Origin: Mariprofundaceae bacterium
GTDB taxonomy: Bacteria; Pseudomonadota; Zetaproteobacteria; Mariprofundales; Mariprofundaceae
Length of the DNA stretch: 9,526 bases
NCBI GenBank assembly: GCA_027018975.1
Contig: JALUXN010000242.1
Span: 1-9,526, forward strand
Reading direction: 5' to 3'
How positions within the stretch are numbered: the stretch's first letter is position 1; each line of letters begins with the position of its first letter. This document shows positions 1 to 7,398 of this stretch, one piece after another. A program made the position numbers and the translations under genes. The notes beneath the pieces are model-generated. The model saw only the letters and a list, made by a program, of their open reading frames with translations. It had not been told where the DNA came from and ran no database searches.

Positions 1-1
1 T

Positions 2-1075
2 CAGTCCGAAATTGTTGATGACGCTTCTGGCGAAGAAACGTTCTGGCTGGAGATGGGCACCCACACCTGCTTCAACTCTTACGGTCGCCTGCTGAACCTG
101 CTCGAATCCCTCGATTTGATGGGGGAGATGCAGCCGCGCGAAAAATTGCGCTACCGGTTGCTGGTCGATGACCAGCTCTGCGCCATTCCGTCACGACTGC
201 ACTGGCTGGAGCTTTTTACCCACATCTGGCGCATCTTCTCTCTGCAGAAGGGTGAGCGCGCCATCGCCGACTATTACAGCACACTGCTCGGCCAGCAGAA
301 CTACCGCGACCTCTTCCGCCACGCCTTCAACGCTGTGGTCTGCCAGCCGGCCGATGCGATGCCGGCCGACATGCTCTTCCGCAAGCGACCGCGCAATAAA
401 GCGGTGATGCGCAGCTACACCTTTCCGCAAGGGCTGGGGACGATCATCGAGGCGCTGGCGGCAAGGCTACCAATCCAGACCGGCTGTGAGATCGGCAACA
501 TCACTCGCACGGATGACGGCTACCAGCTGCAGACATCGCGCGGCGACTACCACTGCACCACGCTGATCTGCGCCACACCGGCACCGGCGGCCGCACTACT
601 CCTGCGCCACGCCCACCCGGAGCTGAGCGATCGATTGCACTGGATCCATGAGGTGGAGATTGAGTCGGTCGGCGTGGTGGTGGCGCGCAGCGCGCTATCG
701 CTGGAGCCGCTGGCCGGCATCATTGCAGTCGATGGCGATTTCTACTCCGCCGTATCGCGCGATATAGTCGATCACCCGACGCTGCGCGGCTTCACCTTCC
801 ACTTCAAACCGGGGCGATTGGATGATGATGAAAAACTGGCGCGCATCTGCCAGACCCTGCAGATCGAACCGCACGACATGGACTACACCTTCTACAAAAC
901 CAATCGTCTCCCCGCCCCTGCCGCCGGCCACCATGCCCTCATCGCCGAGATCGACGCTCTGCTCGCCGATCAACCACTCGGCTTAGTCGGCAACTATTTC
1001 AACGGCGTGGCGGTGGAGGATTGCTTAGAGCGGGTCGAGCAGGAACTACAGCGCCTCACCCGGCGTAACCCGTAG
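2..1075 (+). CDS. FAD-dependent amine oxidase / protoporphyrinogen oxidase-like protein, C-terminal part
   Basis: The frame is open from the first complete codon of the window, so the N-terminus, including the expected GxGxxG FAD-binding motif, lies upstream and is not visible; 357 residues are seen. Near the left edge the stretch GTHTCFNSYGRLLNLLESL resembles the segment after the dinucleotide fold in amine-oxidase/phytoene-desaturase family flavoproteins. Near the end, LVGNYFNGVAVEDCLERV matches the C-terminal FAD-contacting motif (GNYxxGVxVxDC) of protoporphyrinogen oxidases and related enzymes. A central block (FPQGLGTIIEALAARL) fits the conserved 'gG..l...La..l' segment of these proteins. 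Family membership is well supported. The substrate is not: it could be protoporphyrinogen IX, a carotenoid or sterol precursor, or another amine or alkene. It converges on the DUF3187 gene, with 43 bases between the two stops. Confidence 0.72.
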   Translation, partial: QSEIVDDASGEETFWLEMGTHTCFNSYGRLLNLLESLDLMGEMQPREKLRYRLLVDDQLCAIPSRLHWLELFTHIWRIFSLQKGERAIADYYSTLLGQQNYRDLFRHAFNAVVCQPADAMPADMLFRKRPRNKAVMRSYTFPQGLGTIIEALAARLPIQTGCEIGNITRTDDGYQLQTSRGDYHCTTLICATPAPAAALLLRHAHPELSDRLHWIHEVEIESVGVVVARSALSLEPLAGIIAVDGDFYSAVSRDIVDHPTLRGFTFHFKPGRLDDDEKLARICQTLQIEPHDMDYTFYKTNRLPAPAAGHHALIAEIDALLADQPLGLVGNYFNGVAVEDCLERVEQELQRLTRRNP

Positions 1076-1118
1076 AACATCGCTGCGCGCCGCACCAATC
1101 CCGGGGTTCGCAGCCGGC

Positions 1119-2138
1119 TTAATGCAGTATCCAGCGCAGTCCGAACATGATCGAAATATCCTGCGTGGTCTGCTGGGTGATATTCTCCACCACTGCGCCC
1201 GACCACTCCCAATCATCCGCCCGGCCGCGCAAACCGAAAGAGATCAAAAAGGGCGCTTGATCCAACGTAGTGAACCCGCTGCGGTAAGGTGAACCACCAC
1301 CCTGCACCTGCACCACACCCACCAGCTTAGGCATCCACAGGTAGGAGAGGGCAAGCGAACCGCGCAGATAACGCGCAACGCCGATTCCGCTGCTCACCCG
1401 TGACATCGGTTGCACCAACCACCCCTCCAGATGCACCCCCCACGCCCTCTGCGTCCAGGAGCCACGCGAACCGACCGCGAGATCGGCCGCACCACTGCCC
1501 CAACCGCGCGCCACCGAGGCGGTTGGCAACTTCACCGCCGCCAATGCATCCCAACCCCAACCCTCACCACGAGCCAGCTGATCACGCCCGACAACTGTCA
1601 CATTGCCCATTTCAGGTTGACTGCGTCCATGCCATCCACGCCCGCCGCCCAGATCCACATGATAGGCAAACACATTATTCGGGCGCAGCTCCCGCCCCCC
1701 GTTGGGAAAGCCGAATTGCCGATGAAAACGCTGAATAGCGGCATCAAAAACACCACCGCCGGGCAACAGAATCGGCGCCCGCAATGTGACCTCCAGCCGA
1801 TCCGTCAAGGCATGGCTGAGCGATGCTTCGAGCATGTAGAGTTCCATATCCACCAGCAACTGCCCGCTCGGCTGCGTCTCAATCATGTTGACGGTGGCCA
1901 GATGTTGATCGAGTGAGAGCTGCCACCCCGACCTGTAGGGGCGCAGTGCCGAATCGGGTCGCGGATCGAAGAAACGCATCATCGGCGGATAGAGATTGCG
2001 CACCGCCAGCGGTGCAGTGAATGAGGTGCGGTCGCTCGCGACATCGACAGCCAGCGCCTCTTCTGCCAGCACTGTCGCAGCTGCCAGCAGCAGCAAGGCG
2101 ACCCACCCGTTACGACTGCAGCGCATCAAGATGATCAA
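1119..2138 (-). CDS. DUF3187 family protein, exported and probably an outer-membrane beta-barrel
   Basis: The 339-residue product starts with a signal peptide: basic residues near the N-terminus, a leucine/alanine-rich core (GWVALLLLAAATVLA) and a likely cleavage after ALA at about residue 30. The mature part has the DUF3187 look: a VRNLYPPMMRFFDPRP opening, a 'SLSHALTDRLEVTLRAPIL' strand, the IQRFHRQFGFPNGGR segment, then alternating amphipathic strands up to the C-terminus. These suggest a porin-like or lipid-exposed barrel; the molecular function of the family is unknown. The start chosen is TTG at 2138, with GAGG four bases upstream. ATG at 2126 is the alternative, and its spacing to the same GAGG (16 bases) is too long. 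The start lies 29 bases inside the end of the methyltransferase gene, so the two are probably co-transcribed and translationally coupled. Confidence 0.8.
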   Translation of the reverse strand: MIILMRCSRNGWVALLLLAAATVLAEEALAVDVASDRTSFTAPLAVRNLYPPMMRFFDPRPDSALRPYRSGWQLSLDQHLATVNMIETQPSGQLLVDMELYMLEASLSHALTDRLEVTLRAPILLPGGGVFDAAIQRFHRQFGFPNGGRELRPNNVFAYHVDLGGGRGWHGRSQPEMGNVTVVGRDQLARGEGWGWDALAAVKLPTASVARGWGSGAADLAVGSRGSWTQRAWGVHLEGWLVQPMSRVSSGIGVARYLRGSLALSYLWMPKLVGVVQVQGGGSPYRSGFTTLDQAPFLISFGLRGRADDWEWSGAVVENITQQTTQDISIMFGLRWILH

Positions 2139-3255
2139 ATTGCCTCAGATAGGCCGGCTGCTCGGAGTGCAGACCGCGCGCTTGGATCAGCAGCTTGAAC
2201 TGCTCACCCATGCCGAACGGCATCAGCAATCGCTTGGCGTGTGCGAGCAATCTGACACTATCGGCATCCCCCTGCACGGCCAGCGACTGCAGCAGCGCCT
2301 GCACCGACGGCGATTGCGCCAGCCAGCCGCCCTGGCTCATCCAGAGCTGCGGCGTTAGCCCAACCGCCGCACCAAGGCGTGCCAGCGCGGTAAAATCGAC
2401 ATGCGCCGTGATATCGCGACTGCCCGGCTGCGCCAGCACATCTGTATCGGTCTGCTGATTCACATGCGCCAGCAGCGTCCCCTCGATACGGTTGGGGCGA
2501 TAATACTCGCGCTGCGCATAGCCGTAATCGATAGTCAGCACAAAGCCACGCGCAATCACCCGCGCCAAGGATTGTTGCCACGCCGCCAAACCGGGATTCC
2601 ACTCGCTGATATAATCCTCCGGCCACTGCGCAACCACCGCATCATCGAGCATCGCAGGTGCCGCCACCGGCGTCGCTCCATCGCGCCAGCAGAAACCATC
2701 CTTATCCAGCGCCACACCGCGCGGGTAAAAGCTGCCCTGCCGATAACGGAAACAGGCGACCGGAAAAGCGTCCGGTAGCTCGTTACTGTAGTAGATCACC
2801 GACTCCATCGCCGACAGTGCATCGAGTGCGGCGACCATCTCCACCACCATCCCCTGCGCTGCAAAGAGATCGGCCTGACGAGCGCGCAGCTGCGCACTTT
2901 TCTCCACCGCAATCACCGTCGTTGGCATCGGCATCGAAAATTGATCCAGCAGCTTGAGCAGCGCCACCATCAGTCGGCCGGAACCGCCCCCCTGCTCAAT
3001 CAACACCCACTGCTGCGGCTCGCCCAGCTGCTGCCAGCGATCATGAATCAGGTCAGCCAGCCCCAACGACAGCCACGGTCCGAGATCGGGCGCGGTGACA
3101 AAATCGCCCGCCGCGCCGAATACCGTGCGACGTTCATAGTAACCCAGCTGCGGCTCATAGAGTGCCGCCTGCATAAACTGCTCGAAGGGCAGCAGCCCGC
3201 CGGCATCTTCAATGCGTTGCGCCATCAGCGCTTCGAGTTCCCCTCGCTCTGTCAT
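2110..3255 (-). CDS. MidA/NDUFAF7-type class I SAM-dependent methyltransferase (COG1565)
   Basis: The 381-residue product has the typical order of this family. An N-terminal segment contains LPFEQFMQAALYEPQLGYY (about 22-40) and GDFVTAPDLGPWLSLGLAD (about 50-68), which is the characteristic 'Y..P..GYY......GDF.TaPe.s..FG' region. It is followed by the SAM-binding motif IEQGGGSGRLM (about 86-96). Further on, SNELPDAFPV and FVLTIDYGYAQREYY match other family signatures. The mitochondrial homologue NDUFAF7 methylates an arginine of a complex I subunit; the target of bacterial members is not established. The ATG at 3255 is preceded by GAGAGGG with an eight-base gap, a good ribosome binding site. 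The gene is divergent from trxA and leads the unit that includes the DUF3187 gene. Calling it a methyltransferase is safe; its substrate is unknown. Confidence 0.87.
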   Translation of the reverse strand: MTERGELEALMAQRIEDAGGLLPFEQFMQAALYEPQLGYYERRTVFGAAGDFVTAPDLGPWLSLGLADLIHDRWQQLGEPQQWVLIEQGGGSGRLMVALLKLLDQFSMPMPTTVIAVEKSAQLRARQADLFAAQGMVVEMVAALDALSAMESVIYYSNELPDAFPVACFRYRQGSFYPRGVALDKDGFCWRDGATPVAAPAMLDDAVVAQWPEDYISEWNPGLAAWQQSLARVIARGFVLTIDYGYAQREYYRPNRIEGTLLAHVNQQTDTDVLAQPGSRDITAHVDFTALARLGAAVGLTPQLWMSQGGWLAQSPSVQALLQSLAVQGDADSVRLLAHAKRLLMPFGMGEQFKLLIQARGLHSEQPAYLRQFDHLDALQS

Positions 3256-3257
3256 GG

Positions 3258-3286
3258 TTGACGCCCTCTCCCCCCGCGACTACGTT
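3258..3286 (+). promoter_or_regulatory. Candidate sigma70-type promoter for trxA
   Basis: TTGACG (3258-3263, five of six matches to the -35 consensus) is followed after exactly 17 bases by TACGTT (3281-3286). The latter keeps the most conserved -10 bases (T1, A2, T6) but matches only three of six. The predicted start near 3293 would give a leader of about 26 bases containing the trxA Shine-Dalgarno sequence. The -35 box lies directly against the divergent methyltransferase start codon. This is an inference from spacing and sequence; the -10 is weak. Confidence 0.4.
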
Positions 3287-3318
3287 TCGTTCACTCCAAC
3301 TTCAAATGAGGAAACCCT

Positions 3319-3651
3319 ATGTCTTCAGATTTAATTATTCATGTCAGTGACGATAGCTTCGATGCCGATGTACTCAAAGCTGCCGGCCCTGTGCTGGTCG
3401 ATTTCTGGGCACCATGGTGCGGCCCGTGCAAACAGATCGCGCCGATTCTGGACGAAGTGGCCGGCGAGAAGCAAGGCCAAGTCACCATTGCCAAAATCAA
3501 TATCGACGACAACCCCAACACCCCTGGCAAATATGGTGTGCGTGGCATCCCGACCTTGATGCTCTTCAACGGCGGTAATGTGCAAGGCACCAAAGTCGGC
3601 GCGGTCAACAAAGCCAAGTTAGTCGAGTTCATCGACGAGCATCTCGACTGA
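3319..3651 (+). CDS. trxA: Thioredoxin
   Basis: A 110-residue cytoplasmic dithiol-disulfide oxidoreductase of standard thioredoxin length. The active site WCGPCK is at 33-38, preceded by the VLVDFWAPW strand. The cis-proline loop (GIPT, Pro78) and the C-terminal glycine-containing strand are in place, as is the buried-aspartate position (Asp28). It reduces protein disulfides, such as those of ribonucleotide reductase and peroxiredoxins, using electrons from thioredoxin reductase. The ATG at 3319 has GAGG at 3308-3311, seven bases upstream. It appears to be a single-gene transcription unit: a divergent spacer with a candidate promoter lies in front and a strong intrinsic terminator lies 47 bases behind. 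No key residue is missing. Confidence 0.97.
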   Translation: MSSDLIIHVSDDSFDADVLKAAGPVLVDFWAPWCGPCKQIAPILDEVAGEKQGQVTIAKINIDDNPNTPGKYGVRGIPTLMLFNGGNVQGTKVGAVNKAKLVEFIDEHLD

Positions 3652-3654
3652 ATA

Positions 3655-3687
3655 GCGACTCAGGTCGCTTTGTGAACGCCCAACGAT
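3655..3687. repeat. Diverged intergenic repeat, copy 1 (GCGAC-N4-GTCGC core)
   Basis: This begins three bases after the trxA stop codon. A five-base inverted repeat (GCGAC / GTCGC around TCAG, 3655-3668) is followed by a tail ending in CCAACGAT. The same arrangement occurs at 7366-7398. By eye, 26 of 33 aligned positions are identical without gaps. It lies between trxA and its terminator, so it would be in the 3' end of the trxA transcript. Confidence 0.6.
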
Positions 3688-3698
3688 GATCCATCCCG

Positions 3699-3725
3699 AA
3701 AAAGGCAGGTTCTCCTGCCTTTTTT
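3699..3725 (+). terminator. Rho-independent terminator of trxA
   Basis: AAAAAGGCAGG (3699-3709) pairs perfectly with CCTGCCTTTTT (3714-3724) across a four-base TTCT loop, and the 3' side is a run of six T. The A-run on the 5' side means it could also stop transcription from the opposite strand, but no minus-strand gene approaches it. Confidence 0.9.
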
Positions 3726-3747
3726 ATTGCCCGGTCAGCCGCGCGCG

Positions 3748-4230
3748 ATGAGCCATGAACCGCCGCTGCATATTGTCCTCGTCGAACCGGTGATCCCGCC
3801 CAACACCGGCAATATCGCCCGCCTCTGTGCCTGCAGCGGCTGCCGGCTGCATCTGGTGCACCCGCTCGGCTTCGAGATCAGCGACAAACAGCTCCGCCGC
3901 GCCGGTCTCGACTACTGGCAGCATGTCGATGTGCATGAGCACCGCGACTGGCCGAGCGCGCGCGAAAGCATCGGCATAGAGCGTAACTGGTACGCCCTCA
4001 GCGCCAAAGTGACGCGCAGCTACAGCGATGCCCGTTTCCAGCATGGCGATGTGCTGGTCTTCGGCTCGGAGACCAAGGGGCTCTGCACGGAGATTATCGA
4101 TGCGCTCACCGCCATCACCATCCCCATGCGCCGCGATGCACCGGTACGCTCGCTCAATCTCGCCAATGCCTGTGCCATCGTCACCTATGAAGCCTTGCGG
4201 CAGCTGAACTATCTTCACATTGAACCATAG
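3748..4230 (+). CDS. trmL: tRNA (cytidine/uridine-34 2'-O-)-methyltransferase, TrmL/YibK type
   Basis: The 160-residue protein has the three SPOUT/SpoU motifs in order. PPNTGNIARL at about 17-26 is motif 1, LVFGSETKGL at 103-112 is motif 2, and IPMRRDAPVRSLNLANACAI ending near 143 is motif 3, with the SLNLANA trefoil-knot signature. The LRRAGLDYW segment is typical of TrmL and absent from most other SpoU proteins. TrmL methylates the 2'-hydroxyl of the wobble nucleotide in certain leucine tRNAs, using SAM. The ATG at 3748 fits the family N-terminus (LHIVLVEP follows directly). An in-frame TTG at 3727 would add seven residues but lies only two bases beyond the trxA terminator T-run. No clear Shine-Dalgarno sequence precedes either start. 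The stop codon overlaps the ribosome binding site of the next gene, so the two are likely co-translated. Confidence 0.92.
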   Translation: MSHEPPLHIVLVEPVIPPNTGNIARLCACSGCRLHLVHPLGFEISDKQLRRAGLDYWQHVDVHEHRDWPSARESIGIERNWYALSAKVTRSYSDARFQHGDVLVFGSETKGLCTEIIDALTAITIPMRRDAPVRSLNLANACAIVTYEALRQLNYLHIEP

Positions 4231-4233
4231 GAG
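4229..4233 (+). promoter_or_regulatory. Shine-Dalgarno AGGAG deciding the sixA-like start
   Basis: AGGAG overlaps the trmL stop codon. Two adjacent ATG codons follow, at 4237 and 4240. The gap is three bases to the first and six to the second, so the second is the better start. Confidence 0.65.
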
Positions 4234-4239
4234 CAGATG

Positions 4240-4710
4240 ATGCGTCTCTACTTAGCCCAGCACGCGTTGGCTTGTGACAAAAACGACAATGCCGCGCGCC
4301 CACTATCTAATCAAGGACGTGAAGACATTGCTAGAACTGCCGGTTTTTTAAGTCTATTTGAGAAGCCACGCCCGAGCATGATCCTGCATAGCGACAAGCT
4401 GCGCGCCATCCAGAGTGCAGCGATGTTTGCCGAGGCGTGGGGCAATCTACCGACACGCATTCACCCGGCACTGGCACCTAACAGCGATCCGCACAACCTG
4501 CTGCCGATGCTCACCACGAGCCACGATGACCTCATGCTCGTCAGTCATCTCCCCCTACTGGCACGCCTCGCCGGCCTGCTACTCTGCGATGACGCGGAGC
4601 GTGAGCCGATCTGTTTCCGCAATGGCGGCGTACTCTGCCTGCAACGCACAGAAGAGCGCTGGTCTCTATTGTGGCAGATCAACCCGACACTCTTTTACGG
4701 CGAAGCGTAG
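4240..4710 (+). CDS. sixA: SixA-like phosphohistidine phosphatase (histidine phosphatase superfamily)
   Basis: The 156-residue protein matches SixA in size and motif order. The N-terminal strand MRLYLAQHA carries the nucleophilic histidine (His8), RPLSNQGRED follows, then SDKLRAIQSA with the conserved phosphate-binding Arg55, and LVSHLPLLARL with the second catalytic histidine (His103). In E. coli SixA removes phosphate from phosphohistidine in the nitrogen-related phosphotransferase system; the partner here is not known. The usual RHG motif reads QHA here: the nucleophile is kept, but its neighbouring arginine and glycine are replaced. Glutamine at that arginine position also occurs in other SixA-like proteins, to my knowledge, so I would not call it inactive. 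It follows trmL directly and is followed by an 87-base gap before carA. The sixA symbol is by family resemblance. Confidence 0.82.
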   Translation: MRLYLAQHALACDKNDNAARPLSNQGREDIARTAGFLSLFEKPRPSMILHSDKLRAIQSAAMFAEAWGNLPTRIHPALAPNSDPHNLLPMLTTSHDDLMLVSHLPLLARLAGLLLCDDAEREPICFRNGGVLCLQRTEERWSLLWQINPTLFYGEA

Positions 4711-4783
4711 CCCAACCATCGAGCGGCTCGACTTCAACGCACTTTTTCCCTACGCTGCGCACCCGAGTCAATCAAACATATGC

Positions 4784-4790
4784 AAGGTGG
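4784..4790 (+). promoter_or_regulatory. Shine-Dalgarno AAGGTGG deciding the carA start
   Basis: AAGGTGG ends seven bases before ATG at 4798. An in-frame ATG at 4780 lies upstream of this site and has no comparable site, so 4798 is preferred. In the 87-base gap after the sixA-like gene I see no terminator and no convincing promoter. Confidence 0.7.
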
Positions 4791-4797
4791 TCTTCCT

Positions 4798-5928
4798 ATG
4801 AAACAGACAATAGCCGGCGCAAAACTGGCACTGGCAGACGGGCGGATTTTTCACGGCCAACAGTTTGGCGCCGCAGGAGAAACGGTCGGCGAAGTCTGTT
4901 TCAACACGTCCATGACCGGCTATCAGGAGATTTTGACCGACCCCTCCTACACCGATCAGATCATCACCTTCACCTACCCCCATATCGGCAATGTCGGCAT
5001 CAACATGCAGGATATGGAGTCCCAACAGATCGCCGTGCGCGGCTGCATTGTACGCGCGCCGGCTAGGGTAACCTCCAGTTATCGCGCCGAAGAGGCGCTC
5101 GATACTTGGCTCAAACACCACAACATCGTCGGCATTGCCGGGATCGACACCCGCGCACTGGTGCGCCATCTGCGTGATCATGGCGCCCAGAACGGCATCA
5201 TCTGTGCCGCGCAGGTCAGCGATGCCGATGCTGTCGCCAAAGCCGCCGCCTGGGTCGGGTTGGAAGGGCGCGACCTCGTCGGCCAAGTCAGTCGTCGCCA
5301 GCAGAGTACATGGCAGGGTGGAACATTTAACATCGCAAGCGCCGCATTCACGCAGGGCGCGGGAAAAAACCATGTCGTCGCCTTCGATTTCGGCTGCAAA
5401 GAGAATATCTTCCGCAAACTGACCGACCGCGACATACGGGTCACCATTGTACCGGCGGACACTGCCGCCGCCGATGTGCTGGCATTGCAGCCCGACGGCA
5501 TCTTTCTCTCCAACGGCCCGGGCGACCCCGCCGCTGTCGGTTACGCCGTGGAGACCATCCGCAGCTTGCTGGAGTCGCAAACACCGATCTTCGGCATCTG
5601 CATGGGACATCAGCTATTGAGTCAAGCGCTCGGACTGACCACATTCAAACTGAAATTCGGCCATCGCGGCGGCAATCATCCGGTCAAGGATGAGACCACC
5701 GGAAAGATCGAAATTACCAGCCAGAACCACGGCTTCGCTGTCGCCGACGAACCACTGCCGGCCAATGTCGAGATCACCCATCGTTCGCTCTTTGATGGCA
5801 CGGTGGAAGGACTAAAAGTCAAAGACCGCCCGATCTTCTCGGTTCAATACCATCCCGAGGCTAGCCCCGGCCCGCACGATGCCGACTATCTCTTTGATCG
5901 CTTCGCAGCCCTCGTTCGCGCCGCCTGA
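4798..5928 (+). CDS. carA: Carbamoyl-phosphate synthase small subunit (glutaminase)
   Basis: A 376-residue protein, close to the 382 of E. coli CarA. The N-terminal CPSase domain includes [26 protein letters not shown] and [15 protein letters not shown]. The class I glutamine amidotransferase domain follows, with LSNGPGDP, the nucleophile Cys268 in GICMGHQLL, and the catalytic His352 and Glu354 in [12 protein letters not shown]. It releases ammonia from glutamine and channels it to the large subunit CarB, which makes carbamoyl phosphate for pyrimidine and arginine synthesis. All catalytic residues are present, so it should be active. Unlike the common carAB order, carB is not next: glgC follows on the same strand 80 bases later. 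CarB must be encoded elsewhere if the enzyme works. Confidence 0.97.
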   Translation: MKQTIAGAKLALADGRIFHGQQFGAAGETVGEVCFNTSMTGYQEILTDPSYTDQIITFTYPHIGNVGINMQDMESQQIAVRGCIVRAPARVTSSYRAEEALDTWLKHHNIVGIAGIDTRALVRHLRDHGAQNGIICAAQVSDADAVAKAAAWVGLEGRDLVGQVSRRQQSTWQGGTFNIASAAFTQGAGKNHVVAFDFGCKENIFRKLTDRDIRVTIVPADTAAADVLALQPDGIFLSNGPGDPAAVGYAVETIRSLLESQTPIFGICMGHQLLSQALGLTTFKLKFGHRGGNHPVKDETTGKIEITSQNHGFAVADEPLPANVEITHRSLFDGTVEGLKVKDRPIFSVQYHPEASPGPHDADYLFDRFAALVRAA

Positions 5929-5996
5929 GTCTGAGAACGCATCGCTGTTAGCACTGCTCCCTCTTTCTTGTTAGGATGCGATTCACTTTTTCAGAG

Positions 5997-6001
5997 GGAG
6001 G
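5997..6001 (+). promoter_or_regulatory. Shine-Dalgarno GGAGG deciding the glgC start
   Basis: GGAGG, within a longer GAGGGAGG, lies seven bases before ATG at 6009. The earlier in-frame ATG at 5976 lies upstream of this site, so the shorter protein is preferred. Confidence 0.75.
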
Positions 6002-6008
6002 TTCGCAC

Positions 6009-7295
6009 ATGGCACCCAGTATCGAAGACAAACCAGGCCCGCAGATGGAACGCAATATCAGTAAGCTCACTGCCAACACCGTGGCGATGGTGCTGGCTGG
6101 CGGTCGCGGCTCGCGACTGAAGGCGCTGACCGACTGGCGCGCCAAGCCGGCCGTCCCCTTTGGCGGCAAGTTCCGCATCATCGATTTCCCCATGTCCAAC
6201 TGCATCAACTCCGGCATCCGCCGCATCTCTGTCGTCACCCAGTACAAATCGCACTCCCTGCAACGCCACCTGCAGCGCGGCTGGAGCTTTATGTCCGGTC
6301 AGTTCGGCGAGTTTGTCGAAGTGCTGCCGGCGCAGCAGCGACAGGGCGAAGGGTGGTATATCGGCACAGCCGATGCGGTCTATCAGAATCTGGACATCAT
6401 CCGCCACTACAACCCCGAATATGTGATCATCCTCGCCGGCGACCACATCTACAAAATGGATTACGGCAAAATGATCGCCGCCCACGTCGCCAAAGGAGCG
6501 GACATCACCGTCGGATGCATCCCCGTACCGCTGGCGGAGGCCAAGGCGTTCGGCGTGATGGCGATCGATGATGATTCGCGCATCGTCGAGTTCGCTGAGA
6601 AACCGGATCAACCCAAAGCGATGCCGAGTGACCCGAATCAGGCGCTTGCGTCGATGGGGATTTATGTCTTCTCCGCCCAGTATCTACGCGAACGATTAAA
6701 GCAGGATGCCGCCGACAAACACTCCACCCACGACTTCGGCCACGACATCATCCCCCATGCCATCGCCCACGCCAACGCCTTCGCCTTCCCCTTCCTCGAC
6801 GGCAACACCAGCGCCTCCGGCTACTGGCGTGATGTTGGAACGATCGATGCCTACTGGGAGGCGAATATCAACCTCGCCGAGATCTCGCCCGATCTAAACC
6901 TCTACGATCAAAACTGGCCGATCTGGACCTATCAGGAGCAGATGCCGCCGGCCAAGTTCGCCTTTGACGATGACAACCGGCGCGGCATGGCGGTCGATTC
7001 GATGATCTCCGGCGGCTGCCTGATCACCGGCGCCACCATTCGCCACTCGGTGCTCTTCTCCAATGTGCGCGTCCACTCCTACTCGACCGTCACCGATGCT
7101 GTCGTGCTGCCGGATGTGGAGATCAATCAGCACTGCCGCATCAAGCGCTGCGTGATCGACAAGGGCACCATCCTCCCCGAAGGCACCGTAATCGGTGAGA
7201 ATCTGGAGGAGGATGCCAAGCGTTTCTATATTTCCGAGAACGGCATTGTGCTGGTCACCCCGGAGATGATGGGGCAAAATCTGCACGAGACCTGA
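6009..7295 (+). CDS. glgC: Glucose-1-phosphate adenylyltransferase (ADP-glucose pyrophosphorylase)
   Basis: A 428-residue protein, against 431 in E. coli. The nucleotidyltransferase domain opens with [15 protein letters not shown] (about 27-41) and [17 protein letters not shown] (44-60). It continues with the metal-binding [11 protein letters not shown] (catalytic Asp145) and the glucose-1-phosphate site EFAEKP (Lys198). The C-terminal left-handed beta-helix carries [20 protein letters not shown], and the end ([22 protein letters not shown]) matches enteric GlgC. It makes ADP-glucose from ATP and glucose-1-phosphate, the regulated entry to glycogen. The residue aligned with E. coli Lys39, linked to fructose-1,6-bisphosphate activation, is Trp43 here, so activator preference may differ. 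It ends in an intrinsic terminator 24 bases downstream, and a GH57 enzyme and malQ follow, making a glucan-metabolism cluster. Confidence 0.97.
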   Translation: MAPSIEDKPGPQMERNISKLTANTVAMVLAGGRGSRLKALTDWRAKPAVPFGGKFRIIDFPMSNCINSGIRRISVVTQYKSHSLQRHLQRGWSFMSGQFGEFVEVLPAQQRQGEGWYIGTADAVYQNLDIIRHYNPEYVIILAGDHIYKMDYGKMIAAHVAKGADITVGCIPVPLAEAKAFGVMAIDDDSRIVEFAEKPDQPKAMPSDPNQALASMGIYVFSAQYLRERLKQDAADKHSTHDFGHDIIPHAIAHANAFAFPFLDGNTSASGYWRDVGTIDAYWEANINLAEISPDLNLYDQNWPIWTYQEQMPPAKFAFDDDNRRGMAVDSMISGGCLITGATIRHSVLFSNVRVHSYSTVTDAVVLPDVEINQHCRIKRCVIDKGTILPEGTVIGENLEEDAKRFYISENGIVLVTPEMMGQNLHET

Positions 7296-7318
7296 TCGAT
7301 TCCACTGAAACACCCGCT

Positions 7319-7355
7319 GAGCGGCAGAGCACTATCGCCCTGCCGCTCGTTTTTT
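7319..7355 (+). terminator. Rho-independent terminator of glgC
   Basis: GAGCGGCAG (7319-7327) pairs exactly with CTGCCGCTC (7340-7348) over a 12-base loop, followed by one G and a run of six T (7350-7355). It separates glgC transcription from the GH57 gene. Confidence 0.87.
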
Positions 7356-7365
7356 ACATTGAATT

Positions 7366-7398
7366 GCGACCTAGGTCGCATGGCGAACAACCAACGAT
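7366..7398. repeat. Diverged intergenic repeat, copy 2 (perfect 14-base palindrome core)
   Basis: GCGACCTAGGTCGC (7366-7379) reads the same on both strands. It is followed by a tail ending in CCAACGAT that matches the copy at 3655-3687 (26 of 33 positions by eye). This copy lies just after the glgC terminator and about 200 bases upstream of the GH57 start. Confidence 0.65.

Noticed and set aside
1076..1118. Possible bidirectional terminator between the convergent oxidase and DUF3187 genes (GCTGCG 1082-1087 with CGCAGC 1109-1114).
   Set aside because: Only six paired bases around a 21-base loop and no T-run on either strand; too weak to annotate.
4723..4735. Short palindrome TCGAGCGGCTCGA after the sixA-like gene, considered as a terminator.
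   Set aside because: The centre leaves no workable loop and no T-run follows immediately.
4768..5610. Open frame of 280 codons on the minus strand opposite carA.
   Set aside because: carA motifs on the plus strand cover the same bases; the reverse frame has no recognisable domain and no supporting ribosome binding site.
5972..5977. TAGGAT before glgC as a -10 box.
   Set aside because: The hexamer 17 bases upstream (TAGCAC) does not resemble a -35 box, so a promoter call is not supported.
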